From: JALYXS01 sp051003795
GTDB lineage: Bacteria; Acidobacteriota; Terriglobia; Bryobacterales; Bryobacteraceae
Length of the DNA: 14,093 bases
Direction: 5' to 3'
Assembly: GCA_051003795.1 (NCBI GenBank)
Contig: JBPCKZ010000243.1
Coordinates: 1-14,093, forward strand
The notes under the pieces: generated by a model
Database searches by the model: none
Told to the model about the DNA's origin: nothing
What the model saw: only the letters and a program-made list of their open reading frames with translations
Program-made: the position numbers and the translations under genes
In this document: one piece after another, positions 1 to 6,869 of the stretch
How the letters are laid out: each line of letters opens with the position of its first letter
Position numbering within the stretch: the first letter of the stretch is position 1

Positions 1-108
1 CCCTCCCTCACACTCGTACGAGGGAAATGGCCCTCAAGAAAAGCCCGTTCCCGTTCTCCCCCCGTCCGCCCCACCCCCCCCCCGCTACCGGCCATTCTAC
101 AAACTGTA

Positions 109-696
109 CTACGCGACCTTACGGAGCGGCGGCCTCACGATATTCTTGACGGGGCGGGGGAGCATCGGCAAGAGATTCGTATACGCGGCAGGCAATTGTT
201 TCTGAATGACGCCGCCGAAATATTCGTCGAGCGGATACAGGCTGAACGGTTGCAGCTCCCGGAAAATCCGGCCAAGCCGCTGCTGTATCCGGTAAACCGA
301 GTGGAAAAACGTCCCCCGGTCGATCTTAAGCTGGCGGCAGCAAAGCCTCCAATCCGCCCCCAGCAGAAAATGGAAGCGGAAAATCTTGTACTCATATTCG
401 TCGAGGGATCGCTTGCTCACCAGGCAGAAGTCCGCCATATAATCTTCGTCGCGGCGCGCCCAAGTCCGCTTCCCATCTTTTCCCCCCGCGCACAACTCGA
501 GAGTTACTTTGCTCATGTACTTCTCTTTAGAGGCGCAATAACGGAAACGAGCGTAGCAGGCCCGGAAAATCCCTCGTAGTACACAATTACAGGGACTCTC
601 GGGCCCCTTCCTGCTGTTGCGACGCAATCCATCTCCTTGGCAATGCGTACAGCCCGATTTTGCTAGCGCTATCGCTTCCGACCGATTCCATTCCAT
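109..696 (-). CDS. Cys-rich protein with possible sigma-region-4-like HTH, function unknown
   Basis: I do not recognise a named family. The 195-residue product has an N-terminal cysteine cluster: CTHCQGDG at 16-23 (the CxxCxGxG spacing of a DnaJ-type zinc half-site), CNC at 36-38, then Cys47 and Cys54. This suggests a small metal-binding segment. Residues about 104-148 read like two helices with a turn (FRFHFLLGADWRLCCRQLKI, then RGTFFHSVYRIQQRLGRIF), resembling the DNA-binding region 4 of sigma factors; this is inferred from pattern only. The C-terminal 45 residues are proline-rich and basic. The ATG at 696 is preceded by a GGGAGGA ribosome site about 11 bases away, and a TTGACA-containing promoter candidate lies 60-90 bases upstream. 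It is divergent from the HTH/S24-like regulator gene, so a shared control region is plausible. The reading frame looks real because the start, ribosome site and promoter agree; the function is not known. Confidence 0.7.
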   Translation of the reverse strand: MEWNRSEAIALAKSGCTHCQGDGLRRNSRKGPESPCNCVLRGIFRACYARFRYCASKEKYMSKVTLELCAGGKDGKRTWARRDEDYMADFCLVSKRSLDEYEYKIFRFHFLLGADWRLCCRQLKIDRGTFFHSVYRIQQRLGRIFRELQPFSLYPLDEYFGGVIQKQLPAAYTNLLPMLPRPVKNIVRPPLRKVA

Positions 697-757
697 TGTC
701 GATTGATTCCTCCCGGCGGCCCTTCAACTCGGAACCGCCGATCTAAAAACTGTTCCA

Positions 758-785
758 AATTTAATCTCTTCCCGCAAACTGTCAA
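758..785 (-). promoter_or_regulatory. Candidate sigma-70-type promoter for the Cys-rich gene
   Basis: Read on the minus strand, a perfect TTGACA (780-785) is followed after 16 bases by TAAATT (758-763), a 4-of-6 match to the -10 consensus. Predicted transcription would start near 750, giving a leader of about 55 bases before the ATG at 696. The surroundings are A+T-rich relative to the genes. Consensus matching only. Confidence 0.45.
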
Positions 786-946
786 TTAGAATTCCGGCAT
801 AAATCGCGGATCACGGCGTTCAATCGTTTTGCTGTATTAAGGTAAGCTATTGATTAAGAAAGGAGTTGGCGCCATTAAATGCAGTGACAATTATTCTTTT
901 ATATTTTTACCGGCTCTGGCCGAACTACTGTCTTTATAGGCGGATG

Positions 947-963
947 TATTTCCCGAGGAAATA
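947..963. promoter_or_regulatory. Perfect 17-base palindrome, candidate operator of the HTH regulator
   Basis: TATTTCC-CGA-GGAAATA has two perfect 7-base arms around a 3-base centre and ends 14 bases before the start codon of the HTH gene. A symmetric site of this size immediately upstream of an XRE-type repressor gene is the usual arrangement for autoregulation. I saw no second copy in the 697-977 spacer. It could instead form a small hairpin in the mRNA leader. Confidence 0.5.
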
Positions 964-977
964 TAGCTAAGGCGGAA

Positions 978-1718
978 ATGTACTTTCAGATACTGCAAAA
1001 ACGGTTGGTGTGCACAATTCGGGAGCGCGTGCGCAGTGGCGAGATGACGGAGCGTGGGCTGGCACGCCTTTCCGGGGTTTCACAACCGCATATACACAAT
1101 GTGTTGAAAGGAGTCAGAATTCTCTCGCCGGAATTCGCGGATCAGGTTCTTCGCCAATTGAAAATCACCGTTCTAGACCTGTGCGAGCGCGGGGAACTAG
1201 GCTCGATCCATGGCGCTCTGCCAGCCGGTTTGCTGCCGGCAGCTTTGAGTCCGGCCGCTTTGAGTCCGGTATGCTGGATTCCCAAACTGAGTCACCCGAT
1301 CGGACCGGGACAGTTGTGGTCTTCCGCCATGGCCAGCGAAGCCGCTTATCCCATGCCGGCGCGGGCGGTCGAGAATGTAATCGGACCGGCCATTGCGACC
1401 CTTGCCGAAGACGTCAGAATGCTGCCGCGATTCCGGCGCGGCGATACGGTCCTGCTCGACTTCTCCGAAGAAGCGAGGACCCATCCACAACCCGGCTGCG
1501 CTTATGTAATCGGCGATTCCGGAGATTCTCCGGCCGGTCCCGTGGGGGGATCTCTGGTACGCTACGTGCGGCAGGGCGGCCGGAGAATCTACCTCGTCGC
1601 CGAAGATTGTCTCGAAGATCGCGAGCGCTGGGACTGCGTTTCTCTTGCCGGTCGGCATATCCTTGAGATTGTGAGGGCGCGAATTGTTTGGATGGGCCGA
1701 CAGATGGAATCGCGGTAA
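978..1718 (+). CDS. HTH transcriptional regulator with catalytically dead S24/LexA-like domain
   Basis: A DNA-binding regulator of 246 residues. An XRE-like helix-turn-helix spans about 24-47 (ERGLARLSGVSQPHIHNVLKG). A linker at 80-98 contains the repeated pentapeptide PAALS-PAALS. Residues 142-240 follow the LexA/CI (peptidase S24) fold pattern: RMLPRFRRGDTVLLD aligns column for column with the family's SMxPxxxxGDxVLVD, LVRYV with the LVKxL strand, and ARIVWMGR with the usual end IVGRVVWVGR. The nucleophile Ser is Arg147 and the general-base Lys is Arg195, so self-cleavage is not expected; ligand sensing or dimerisation are alternatives. The ATG at 978 has AAGG six bases upstream. The end overlaps the next gene by 35 bases, so the two are probably co-transcribed, and the upstream palindrome suggests autoregulation. 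The HTH is clear; the S24 assignment is by motif alignment only. Confidence 0.75.
   Translation: MYFQILQKRLVCTIRERVRSGEMTERGLARLSGVSQPHIHNVLKGVRILSPEFADQVLRQLKITVLDLCERGELGSIHGALPAGLLPAALSPAALSPVCWIPKLSHPIGPGQLWSSAMASEAAYPMPARAVENVIGPAIATLAEDVRMLPRFRRGDTVLLDFSEEARTHPQPGCAYVIGDSGDSPAGPVGGSLVRYVRQGGRRIYLVAEDCLEDRERWDCVSLAGRHILEIVRARIVWMGRQMESR
1242..1271 (+). repeat. 15-base tandem duplication inside the HTH regulator gene
   Basis: GCTTTGAGTCCGG occurs at 1242-1254 and again at 1257-1269, a period of 15 bases. It is in frame and encodes the repeated AALSP of the linker between the DNA-binding and S24-like domains. It changes linker length without disrupting the protein. Confidence 0.75.
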
Positions 1719-2232
1719 GCAGCCGGATCGCCTCAAGAAACTGGCCGAGAGCGTGGATGCGCTCGCGATCAAAGATACTAGCGCGCTCGAGGAATCCCAG
1801 CGCATCGAGAGGCTGCGAATCGAGGGCGCCGCTTGGCTGCACGCGCTATGCGCGCAATTCGTCGGCGATTTGAATAGCCTGATCACGACCACCGAGTTGT
1901 CGGTCGCCCCGGCCAAGTACGAGCCGGAGAGCTTCAACGACGCGGCGGCGAACCTTTTCCAAATTAATGCGCGAGGACGCATTCTGCAGTTCGAGTTCGA
2001 GGCCGCCGAGAACCTGATCTCGACCGAAAATTTCCCCCAGCCCTACACGCTCGAGGGCGCGATCCGGGGCTTCAACCAGGAGTTGCTGGAGCACGGCGCG
2101 ATCGAGGAAGAACAATTGTATTTTTGCGTCGACGGGAACAAGTCGAAATGGCGCGTGTTCGATCCGCGCACTTACCACACGGCGGATCTCGACCAAAACT
2201 ATTTAATTACGTTAATGGGGCGGCTGGTCTAA
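1684..2232 (+). CDS. Conserved-looking hypothetical protein, coupled to the HTH regulator
   Basis: Not recognised. The 182-residue soluble product has no signal peptide or membrane segment. Residues 15-60 are highly charged and probably helical (LKKLAESVDALAI, SQRIERLRIEG). The rest is mixed and aromatic-rich, with the strands LQFEFEA, LYFCVD and WRVFDPRTY. The start is a TTG: an in-frame stop at 1672 rules out anything further upstream, the next candidate start is more than 20 codons inside, and GAGGG sits six bases before the TTG. The gene overlaps the 3' end of the regulator gene by 35 bases in another frame, so translational coupling is likely and a functional link with the regulator is plausible. 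A small convergent gap separates it from the nucleotidyltransferase gene. Confidence 0.7.
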   Translation: MFGWADRWNRGKQPDRLKKLAESVDALAIKDTSALEESQRIERLRIEGAAWLHALCAQFVGDLNSLITTTELSVAPAKYEPESFNDAAANLFQINARGRILQFEFEAAENLISTENFPQPYTLEGAIRGFNQELLEHGAIEEEQLYFCVDGNKSKWRVFDPRTYHTADLDQNYLITLMGRLV

Positions 2233-2243
2233 ATCGCGCCGGT

Positions 2244-2267
2244 AGTGTTGTCATTAGTGTCGTCATT
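2244..2267. repeat. Short imperfect tandem repeat between convergent genes
   Basis: AGTGTTGTCATT is followed directly by AGTGTCGTCATT, two 12-base units with one mismatch, in the 30-base gap between convergent stop codons. The second unit includes the stop codon of the nucleotidyltransferase gene. No hairpin typical of a terminator was seen here. Confidence 0.5.
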
Positions 2268-2877
2268 CCGTCTCGCGGACGATTTTAAGCCGGGCGCGAA
2301 GTTCTTCCGGCAGCGCCCGTTCCACCGCCGGGGTGATTAATCCAGCGGCATCGATCCCGCGAACATGAACGCGGTCCTTGTCGCGGTAAGAGTTCAGTTT
2401 CATTCGCACCAAATCGGATACCGGAATTACCGCGACTTCTCTTCCATGTACCATCACATGCTCCGGCGCGAGCGCGGGATTGGGAGCCTGATCGGGTTTT
2501 ATCGTCTCTCCAGTAAAAATCAGATGAATGGCGTTAATCGCTTTTTTCTCTTCCCCATACAACAGCATGTCCAACCCCGCCGCGCGCCGGAAATGAAAAC
2601 CGTAACGCTCCGACGCTTGTTTCACCCGCTCCAGGTCGGAACGTCGAATCATGATGTCAACGTCTCTCGTCAGCATGATTTGATCCCGGTCCACCTGCTC
2701 GATCCGCGCCGCCACCGCCATTCCGCCGACGAGTTCGTAGGGGATGTCCTCCGCGGCGAACATTTCCGCCACGCCGTGGAGGATCTCGACTAATCCGAAT
2801 AAACGCTCTTCGAACAAGAGATTAATAGCGGCTCCCTTTTTCGTATTTTCCCGCAAGAACCTGTCGAAGGTTAGCAT
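2263..2877 (-). CDS. Nucleotidyltransferase-fold protein (MNT/AbiEii-like)
   Basis: A cytosolic protein of 204 residues with signatures of the minimal nucleotidyltransferase fold: LVGGMAVAA (the GG helix motif) near residue 48, and TRDVDIMI near residue 70, which supplies the Asp-x-Asp metal ligands. Conserved-looking VIPVSDLVRMKL and RVHVRGIDAAGLI follow. Related proteins include AbiEii-type toxins, MNT antitoxins and uncharacterised nucleotidyltransferases; the substrate cannot be told from sequence. I chose the ATG at 2877 over an upstream start at 3012 because the extra 45 residues are Arg/Gln-rich and are antisense-like translation of the glycosyltransferase 3' end. The chosen ATG overlaps the glycosyltransferase stop (ATGCTAA, with TAA ending that gene), which argues for coupling. 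No HEPN or AbiEi partner is adjacent, so a toxin-antitoxin role is unsupported. Confidence 0.75.
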   Translation of the reverse strand: MLTFDRFLRENTKKGAAINLLFEERLFGLVEILHGVAEMFAAEDIPYELVGGMAVAARIEQVDRDQIMLTRDVDIMIRRSDLERVKQASERYGFHFRRAAGLDMLLYGEEKKAINAIHLIFTGETIKPDQAPNPALAPEHVMVHGREVAVIPVSDLVRMKLNSYRDKDRVHVRGIDAAGLITPAVERALPEELRARLKIVRETE

Positions 2878-4037
2878 TTGCGCGATCCCGCGGCTTCCCC
2901 GTAAATCGCGATCATTTCGCGCGCGGTCCGCTCCCAACTGAAGCTCGCGGCGCGTATTCTGCCTTTGCGAATCAGGCTGGCGCGCAGGTCGTCGTTCAAC
3001 AAGACTTCGCATATCCCGCGGGCGATGTCGAACACGTTTTCGGGATTCACCAGCATGGCCGCATCGCCCACCGCTTCCGGCAGGGAACTGGCGGAGGAGG
3101 TCACGACCGGCGTTCCCGAAGCCATTGCCTCGAGCGGAGGCAATCCGAACCCCTCATACAAAGAGGGAAACACAAATGCCGCGGCCAGCTCATAAAACAA
3201 ACGCAGCGTGTCGAACGGAACGAAGCCCAGGAAGCGAACGCTGTGCTCGACGCGGCTCTGAATCACGGCCCGCCGGACTGAAGGAAATTTCGAAATCTCA
3301 TCGCCGATGATGATCAACCGAAGATCGCCGTAGAAAGGATGGCGCGCGAGTTCGGTCCGCGCGACGGCGAACGCTTCCACCAGGCGGGGAATGTTTTTCT
3401 GCGGCCTGATGTTGCCCGCGTAGAGCAGAAACGGATAGTGGATCTGGTAACGCTCCAGGATGCGTTGGCGCTCCCGGCCGGCGGCTTCGGGCCCCGCCGC
3501 GCGCGCGTCCGCCAAGTGGCGGTGGCCGAAGAATTGAGGATCGGGCGCGTTGTAAACCAGGCGCACCCGTGCTTCCGGAATCGCGAGAAGATTCAGAACG
3601 TCGCGCCGCGTGGCCGCCGAGACCGCGACCACTCTGCTCGCGCGCGACAAGCCCCGGCGGAAACGGAACCGCCGCAAGTCCTTCATCGCGCCAGTGGATT
3701 GCTCAAAAAGCAGGCTGCTCAGATCGTGAATGGTCACCACGTACGGCTTGGGCATGAACAGCGGCACGCGGTTGAACGGCATATGCACCAGATCCGGCCG
3801 GAGTTCGCGCAGCAGGATTGGCAGCGCGAAGTGATCCAGGCGGTCTTCGTCGCTGCGCGCATGGAGAACCGGCCGGAAATTTGGCGGCAAATGCGCCAGC
3901 TCGCGCGCGTCCGCGGGAAGCGAGATCAGGCAGTATTCGTTCTGGTTATCGGCCGCGCCAAGCGCGGCGAGAAGATTCCGGATGTACGTGCCAACGCCGA
4001 AATCGCGAATGCGGCGCACATCGACGGCGATCTTCAC
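2871..4037 (-). CDS. GT4-family glycosyltransferase
   Basis: A retaining GT-B glycosyltransferase of 388 residues, which transfers a sugar from a nucleotide-sugar donor to a glycan or lipid acceptor on the cytosolic face. The N-terminal domain opens MKIAVDVRRI with the glycine-rich turn FGVGTYIRNLL, and TIHDLSSLL lies near 102. The C-terminal donor-binding domain shows LYAGNIRPQKNI (205-216), the phosphate-binding stretch, and YEGFGLPPLEAMASGTPVV with the E-x7-E pair Glu295/Glu303. The length is normal for the family. The start is GTG at 4037, four bases after the glyA stop, with no obvious ribosome site, so translation probably depends on glyA. The nucleotidyltransferase gene overlaps its stop. 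Acceptor and sugar are unknown; a role in cell-surface polysaccharide or lipid glycosylation is the default inference. Confidence 0.9.
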   Translation of the reverse strand: MKIAVDVRRIRDFGVGTYIRNLLAALGAADNQNEYCLISLPADARELAHLPPNFRPVLHARSDEDRLDHFALPILLRELRPDLVHMPFNRVPLFMPKPYVVTIHDLSSLLFEQSTGAMKDLRRFRFRRGLSRASRVVAVSAATRRDVLNLLAIPEARVRLVYNAPDPQFFGHRHLADARAAGPEAAGRERQRILERYQIHYPFLLYAGNIRPQKNIPRLVEAFAVARTELARHPFYGDLRLIIIGDEISKFPSVRRAVIQSRVEHSVRFLGFVPFDTLRLFYELAAAFVFPSLYEGFGLPPLEAMASGTPVVTSSASSLPEAVGDAAMLVNPENVFDIARGICEVLLNDDLRASLIRKGRIRAASFSWERTAREMIAIYGEAAGSRKC

Positions 4038-4041
4038 ACGC

Positions 4042-5316
4042 TCAGGCGCGCACGGCGTCGAGCTTCCAGGAGTACAGCGGGAACCGGCCGGTTAGCGCCG
4101 CAACTTTCCGGCGAACGGACGCGATGGCGGACTCGGACGAAACATCGCCGAGCACTTCGGCGATTAACCGCGCCACCTCGCGCATCTCGGTTTCGCGGAA
4201 TCCGCGCGTGGTGGCCGCGGGACTGCCCAGCCGGATGCCGCTCGGATTCATTGGCGGATTCACGTCGAACGGAATCGCGTTCTTGTTCACCGTGATGCGC
4301 GCGCGGTCTAGCGCCGCTTCCGCTTCCTTGCCGCGAACGCCTTTCGAGAATACGTCGACCAGCATCACGTGCGTATCGGTGCCTCCCGATACCACGCGGA
4401 AGCCTTCGTCGATCATGCCTTCGGCCAGCGTCCGGGCATTCGCGATCACCTGCTTCTGGTAGGTCGCGAACTCCGGCTGCAAGGCCTCCCGAAAGCAGAC
4501 GGCCTTGGCGGCGATGACGTGCACCAACGGTCCGCCCTGCGTGCCGGGGAAGACGTTTTTATTGATCTCCGGGCCATACTTTTCTTTCGCTAAGATCAAG
4601 CCGGCGCGCGGACCGCGCAGCGTCTTATGCGTGGTGGTGGTGACGATGTCGGCGTACTCGCAAGGATTCGGATGCAGCCCAGCGGCCACGAGGCCGGCAA
4701 AATGCGCCATATCGACCACCAACACGGCGCCAACCGAATCGGCGATCCGGCGGAATCGCGGAAAATCGAGAATCCGCGAGTAAGCGCTGCCGCCCGCAAT
4801 GATCATTTTCGGCTTATGCTCATCGGCAAGCCGGGCCATCTCGTCAAAATCGATGCGCTCGTCGTCTTTGCGAACGTTGTACGCGACGACGTGGTAGGTC
4901 TTCCCTGAAAAATTCAGCTTGTGGCCGTGCGTCAGGTGGCCGCCATGGGCGAGGTTCAGGCCCATGATGGTATCGCCCGGCTGCAACACGGAGGCGTATG
5001 CCGCTTGGTTGGCCTGCGACCCGGAGTGCGGCTGCACGTTGGCGTACTCGGCCCCGAACAACTTCCTGGCCCGCTCGATCGCCAGATTTTCGACGATGTC
5101 GGCGTACTCGCAGCCTCCGTAATAGCGCTTGCCCGGATAACCCTCCGCGTACTTGTTCGTGAAAACGCTGCCGCTAGCTTCGAGAACCGCTTCGGAGGTG
5201 AAATTCTCGCTCGCGATCAACTCGATTTGCGAATTCTGCCGCTCGGTTTCACGCTGAATCGCGTCGAAGATTTGGGGATCGACTTCGGCGAGAGGACGGG
5301 ACATGGAGCTTTGCAT
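4042..5316 (-). CDS. glyA: Serine hydroxymethyltransferase
   Basis: A PLP-dependent cytosolic enzyme converting serine plus tetrahydrofolate to glycine plus 5,10-methylene-tetrahydrofolate, the main one-carbon supply. The 424 residues carry the family landmarks in order: IELIASENFTS (31-41), NKYAEGYPGKRYYGG (54-68), LVVDMAHFAGLVAAG (199-213, with Asp202 and His205 at the cofactor) and TTTTHKTLRGPRAG with the Schiff-base Lys231. It appears full length. The ATG at 5316 is the longest start; an ATG at 5304 (giving MSRPLAEVD) fits the family N-terminus equally well, and neither has a clear ribosome site. A TAAAAT -10-like hexamer (5330-5335 on the minus strand) without a good -35 suggests a separate promoter with a short leader. 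It heads the glyA-GT4-nucleotidyltransferase string; the 63-base gap from the GH43 gene leaves read-through possible. Confidence 0.97.
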   Translation of the reverse strand: MQSSMSRPLAEVDPQIFDAIQRETERQNSQIELIASENFTSEAVLEASGSVFTNKYAEGYPGKRYYGGCEYADIVENLAIERARKLFGAEYANVQPHSGSQANQAAYASVLQPGDTIMGLNLAHGGHLTHGHKLNFSGKTYHVVAYNVRKDDERIDFDEMARLADEHKPKMIIAGGSAYSRILDFPRFRRIADSVGAVLVVDMAHFAGLVAAGLHPNPCEYADIVTTTTHKTLRGPRAGLILAKEKYGPEINKNVFPGTQGGPLVHVIAAKAVCFREALQPEFATYQKQVIANARTLAEGMIDEGFRVVSGGTDTHVMLVDVFSKGVRGKEAEAALDRARITVNKNAIPFDVNPPMNPSGIRLGSPAATTRGFRETEMREVARLIAEVLGDVSSESAIASVRRKVAALTGRFPLYSWKLDAVRA

Positions 5317-5379
5317 AAAGGGAAGATCGATTTTATCACGGGCGTATCGGGGGAGGTCCCTCCGCCGCCGCGCGGGGCG

Positions 5380-6420
5380 CTATTGCAACCGTTCGCCCGA
5401 AGGCCGCGGAATCGGAGTGGTCAACGGGATCGGCCTGCCGAAATCCGGCGTGCCATCCGCTTTCCATGTGAAACGCTGCGCTCGGGGGGAACGCCGGCCT
5501 CCACATCCCTGTTTCGGCCCAGGGTTCGCGTGATACAGAATCCAATCTTCCTTTCCGTCCGGCGATTTGAAGAACGTGTTGTGCCCCGGACCGTACGCGG
5601 CCGCTTCCGGCGATTCCCGGAAAACCGGCTCAGGCGATTTCTTCCAGGACGCCGGCTTCATCAGATTGCTCCGCGCGGAGGCCTCGAGCATTCCCAATTC
5701 ATAATGATCCGTCCAGCAAGCGCTCCCCGAATAGATCAGGAACACTTTATCGCCATGCTTCAGGATCTCCGGCCCTTCGTTCACGTCGAGATGGGGCGGC
5801 TCGCCCTCCTTCTCGAGATCGCCCACCTTCTCCCACGGATACACCGGCGTGGAAATCCTCGCGCGCTTGCCTTCAACAGTCCACGGATTCTTCAGCCGCG
5901 CGATGTAAATGCTCTGCGTGCCATTCACGTCGCCTTCCCACCCGGACCAGATGAAATAAAGCTTGCCGCGATTTTCAAAGACCGATCCGTCGATGGCCCA
6001 CTTATCCGCCGCATCGGAAAGCTTGCCCTTCATCGCCCACTCGCCATCGAGCGGATCGGGCGAAGGATTCTCGATCACCCACACGCGATGCGTAAGATTG
6101 TTCGCCGCATCGGCCGAGAAGTAGATGTACCACTTGCCATTGAGAAAGTGAATTTCCGGGGCCCAGATATCGTGCGAGTACGGTCCCGTGGCCGGCGGCG
6201 TCCACACAACTTTCTTTTGCGCATTTTTCAGATCCGGGATACTGCGCGTCTTCCACACGGTCAAATTCCGGCCGGTGGTGTTCATGTAGTAGTAATAGCC
6301 ATCGCGATATTCCACCCACGGATCCGGACCGGAAGGAAGCAGCGGATTGGTGAATGTTGCCGCGTCTTGCGCGATTACGCGGAAACAGGCGAAAAAGAGA
6401 AGGACCGGCGTTCGTTTCAC
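5380..6420 (-). CDS. Secreted GH43-family glycoside hydrolase
   Basis: A five-bladed beta-propeller glycosidase of 346 residues, probably acting on arabinose- or xylose-containing plant polysaccharide in the periplasm or outside. The N-terminus is a short signal peptide (MKRTPVLLFFACFRVIAQ). The three GH43 catalytic positions are visible: Asp33 in GPDPWV (base), Asp144 in WAIDGSVF (pKa modulator and orientation) and Glu215 in VNEGPEIL (acid). HDIWAPEIHFLNGKWYIYFSA (83-103) and GPGHNTFF are further family landmarks. It is a single catalytic domain with no carbohydrate-binding module. The start is GTG at 6420, two bases beyond the VOC gene stop, with no separate ribosome site, so it is probably translated by coupling. 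Substrate specificity within GH43 (arabinofuranosidase, xylosidase, arabinanase) cannot be assigned by eye. Confidence 0.9.
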   Translation of the reverse strand: MKRTPVLLFFACFRVIAQDAATFTNPLLPSGPDPWVEYRDGYYYYMNTTGRNLTVWKTRSIPDLKNAQKKVVWTPPATGPYSHDIWAPEIHFLNGKWYIYFSADAANNLTHRVWVIENPSPDPLDGEWAMKGKLSDAADKWAIDGSVFENRGKLYFIWSGWEGDVNGTQSIYIARLKNPWTVEGKRARISTPVYPWEKVGDLEKEGEPPHLDVNEGPEILKHGDKVFLIYSGSACWTDHYELGMLEASARSNLMKPASWKKSPEPVFRESPEAAAYGPGHNTFFKSPDGKEDWILYHANPGPKQGCGGRRSPRAQRFTWKADGTPDFGRPIPLTTPIPRPSGERLQ

Positions 6421-6422
6421 GT

Positions 6423-6857
6423 CTATTTGCGGTAAGCGGCCGCGCGCACCCGCAACTCTTCGGGCGACACGTCTTCTTTATGCGTGGCGATCCACCACTG
6501 GTTCCCGAATGGGTCTTTCACTCCGGCGTTGCGGTCCCCATAAAACTGGTCCGCCGGTTCCATGAGCGATGTCCCACCGGCTTCGATCGCGCGCTTGTAA
6601 ACATCGTCCGTATCGCGAACGTAGACATACAACTGGGAAGGCATCGACCCAAATTCGCCTTGGGGCTCGCCCATCATTAGTATCGAGCCGCCGATTTTCA
6701 CCTGGGCGTGCATGATCGCTCCGTCCGGGCGCGCCATGCGCTCCGTTTCTTCGGCATCGAAGACGGCTTTCAAAAAATCGATCAGTTTTCCAATACCGGG
6801 AACCACGATGTACGGGACAACGTTGGTATGGCCTTCAGGGATGTAGTGAACGCCCAT
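6423..6857 (-). CDS. VOC-superfamily (PhnB-like glyoxalase fold) protein
   Basis: A 144-residue cytosolic protein of the vicinal-oxygen-chelate fold, with two beta-alpha-beta-beta-beta units. Landmarks of the PhnB-like branch are VPYIVVPGIGKLIDFLKAVF (13-32), GAIMHAQVKIGGSILMMGE (46-64), LYVYVRDTDDVYKRAIEAG (76-94) and DRNAGVKDPFGNQWWIATH near 108-126. His50 is a candidate metal ligand. Family members range from lyases and isomerases to resistance proteins, and no reaction can be assigned. The start is secure: GGAGG lies seven bases before the ATG. The preceding gene's stop is 12 bases upstream and the GH43 start is two bases downstream, so it is the middle gene of a three-gene operon. A link to sugar metabolism is only positional. 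Confidence 0.88.
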   Translation of the reverse strand: MGVHYIPEGHTNVVPYIVVPGIGKLIDFLKAVFDAEETERMARPDGAIMHAQVKIGGSILMMGEPQGEFGSMPSQLYVYVRDTDDVYKRAIEAGGTSLMEPADQFYGDRNAGVKDPFGNQWWIATHKEDVSPEELRVRAAAYRK

Positions 6858-6869
6858 AAGTATCCTCCG

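Noticed and set aside
57..83. Runs of C (7 and 10 bases) downstream of the Cys-rich gene
   Set aside because: Simple homopolymer tracts prone to slippage or sequencing error. Positions 1-108 otherwise hold nothing I can assign, apart from a small CTCGTACGAG palindrome at 13-22.
859..887. AAAGGAG followed by ATG in the divergent spacer, a possible small ORF
   Set aside because: The ATG at 879 is followed by one codon and then TGA, and the spacing is 13 bases; it encodes nothing.
1197..1982. 261-codon minus-strand ORF
   Set aside because: It is antisense to the HTH regulator and the coupled gene, which have good ribosome sites and coherent domains; the composition is shadow-like.
2878..3012. 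Longer N-terminus (45 residues) for the nucleotidyltransferase
   Set aside because: The residues are Arg/Gln/Asp-rich and fall inside the glycosyltransferase C-terminus; the ATG at 2877 fits the coupled overlap better.
3339..4295. 318-codon plus-strand ORF
   Set aside because: It lies antisense to the GT4 and glyA genes, is extremely Arg-rich and has no ribosome site or domain.
5350..5362. GGAGG-TC-CCTCC inverted repeat between GH43 and glyA
   Set aside because: The loop would be two bases and no T-run follows on either strand, so it is not a convincing terminator.
4921..6435. 504-codon plus-strand ORF
   Set aside because: It is antisense to glyA and the GH43 gene, Arg/Pro-rich and without recognisable motifs; the minus-strand genes have full family signatures. 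G+C-rich shadow.
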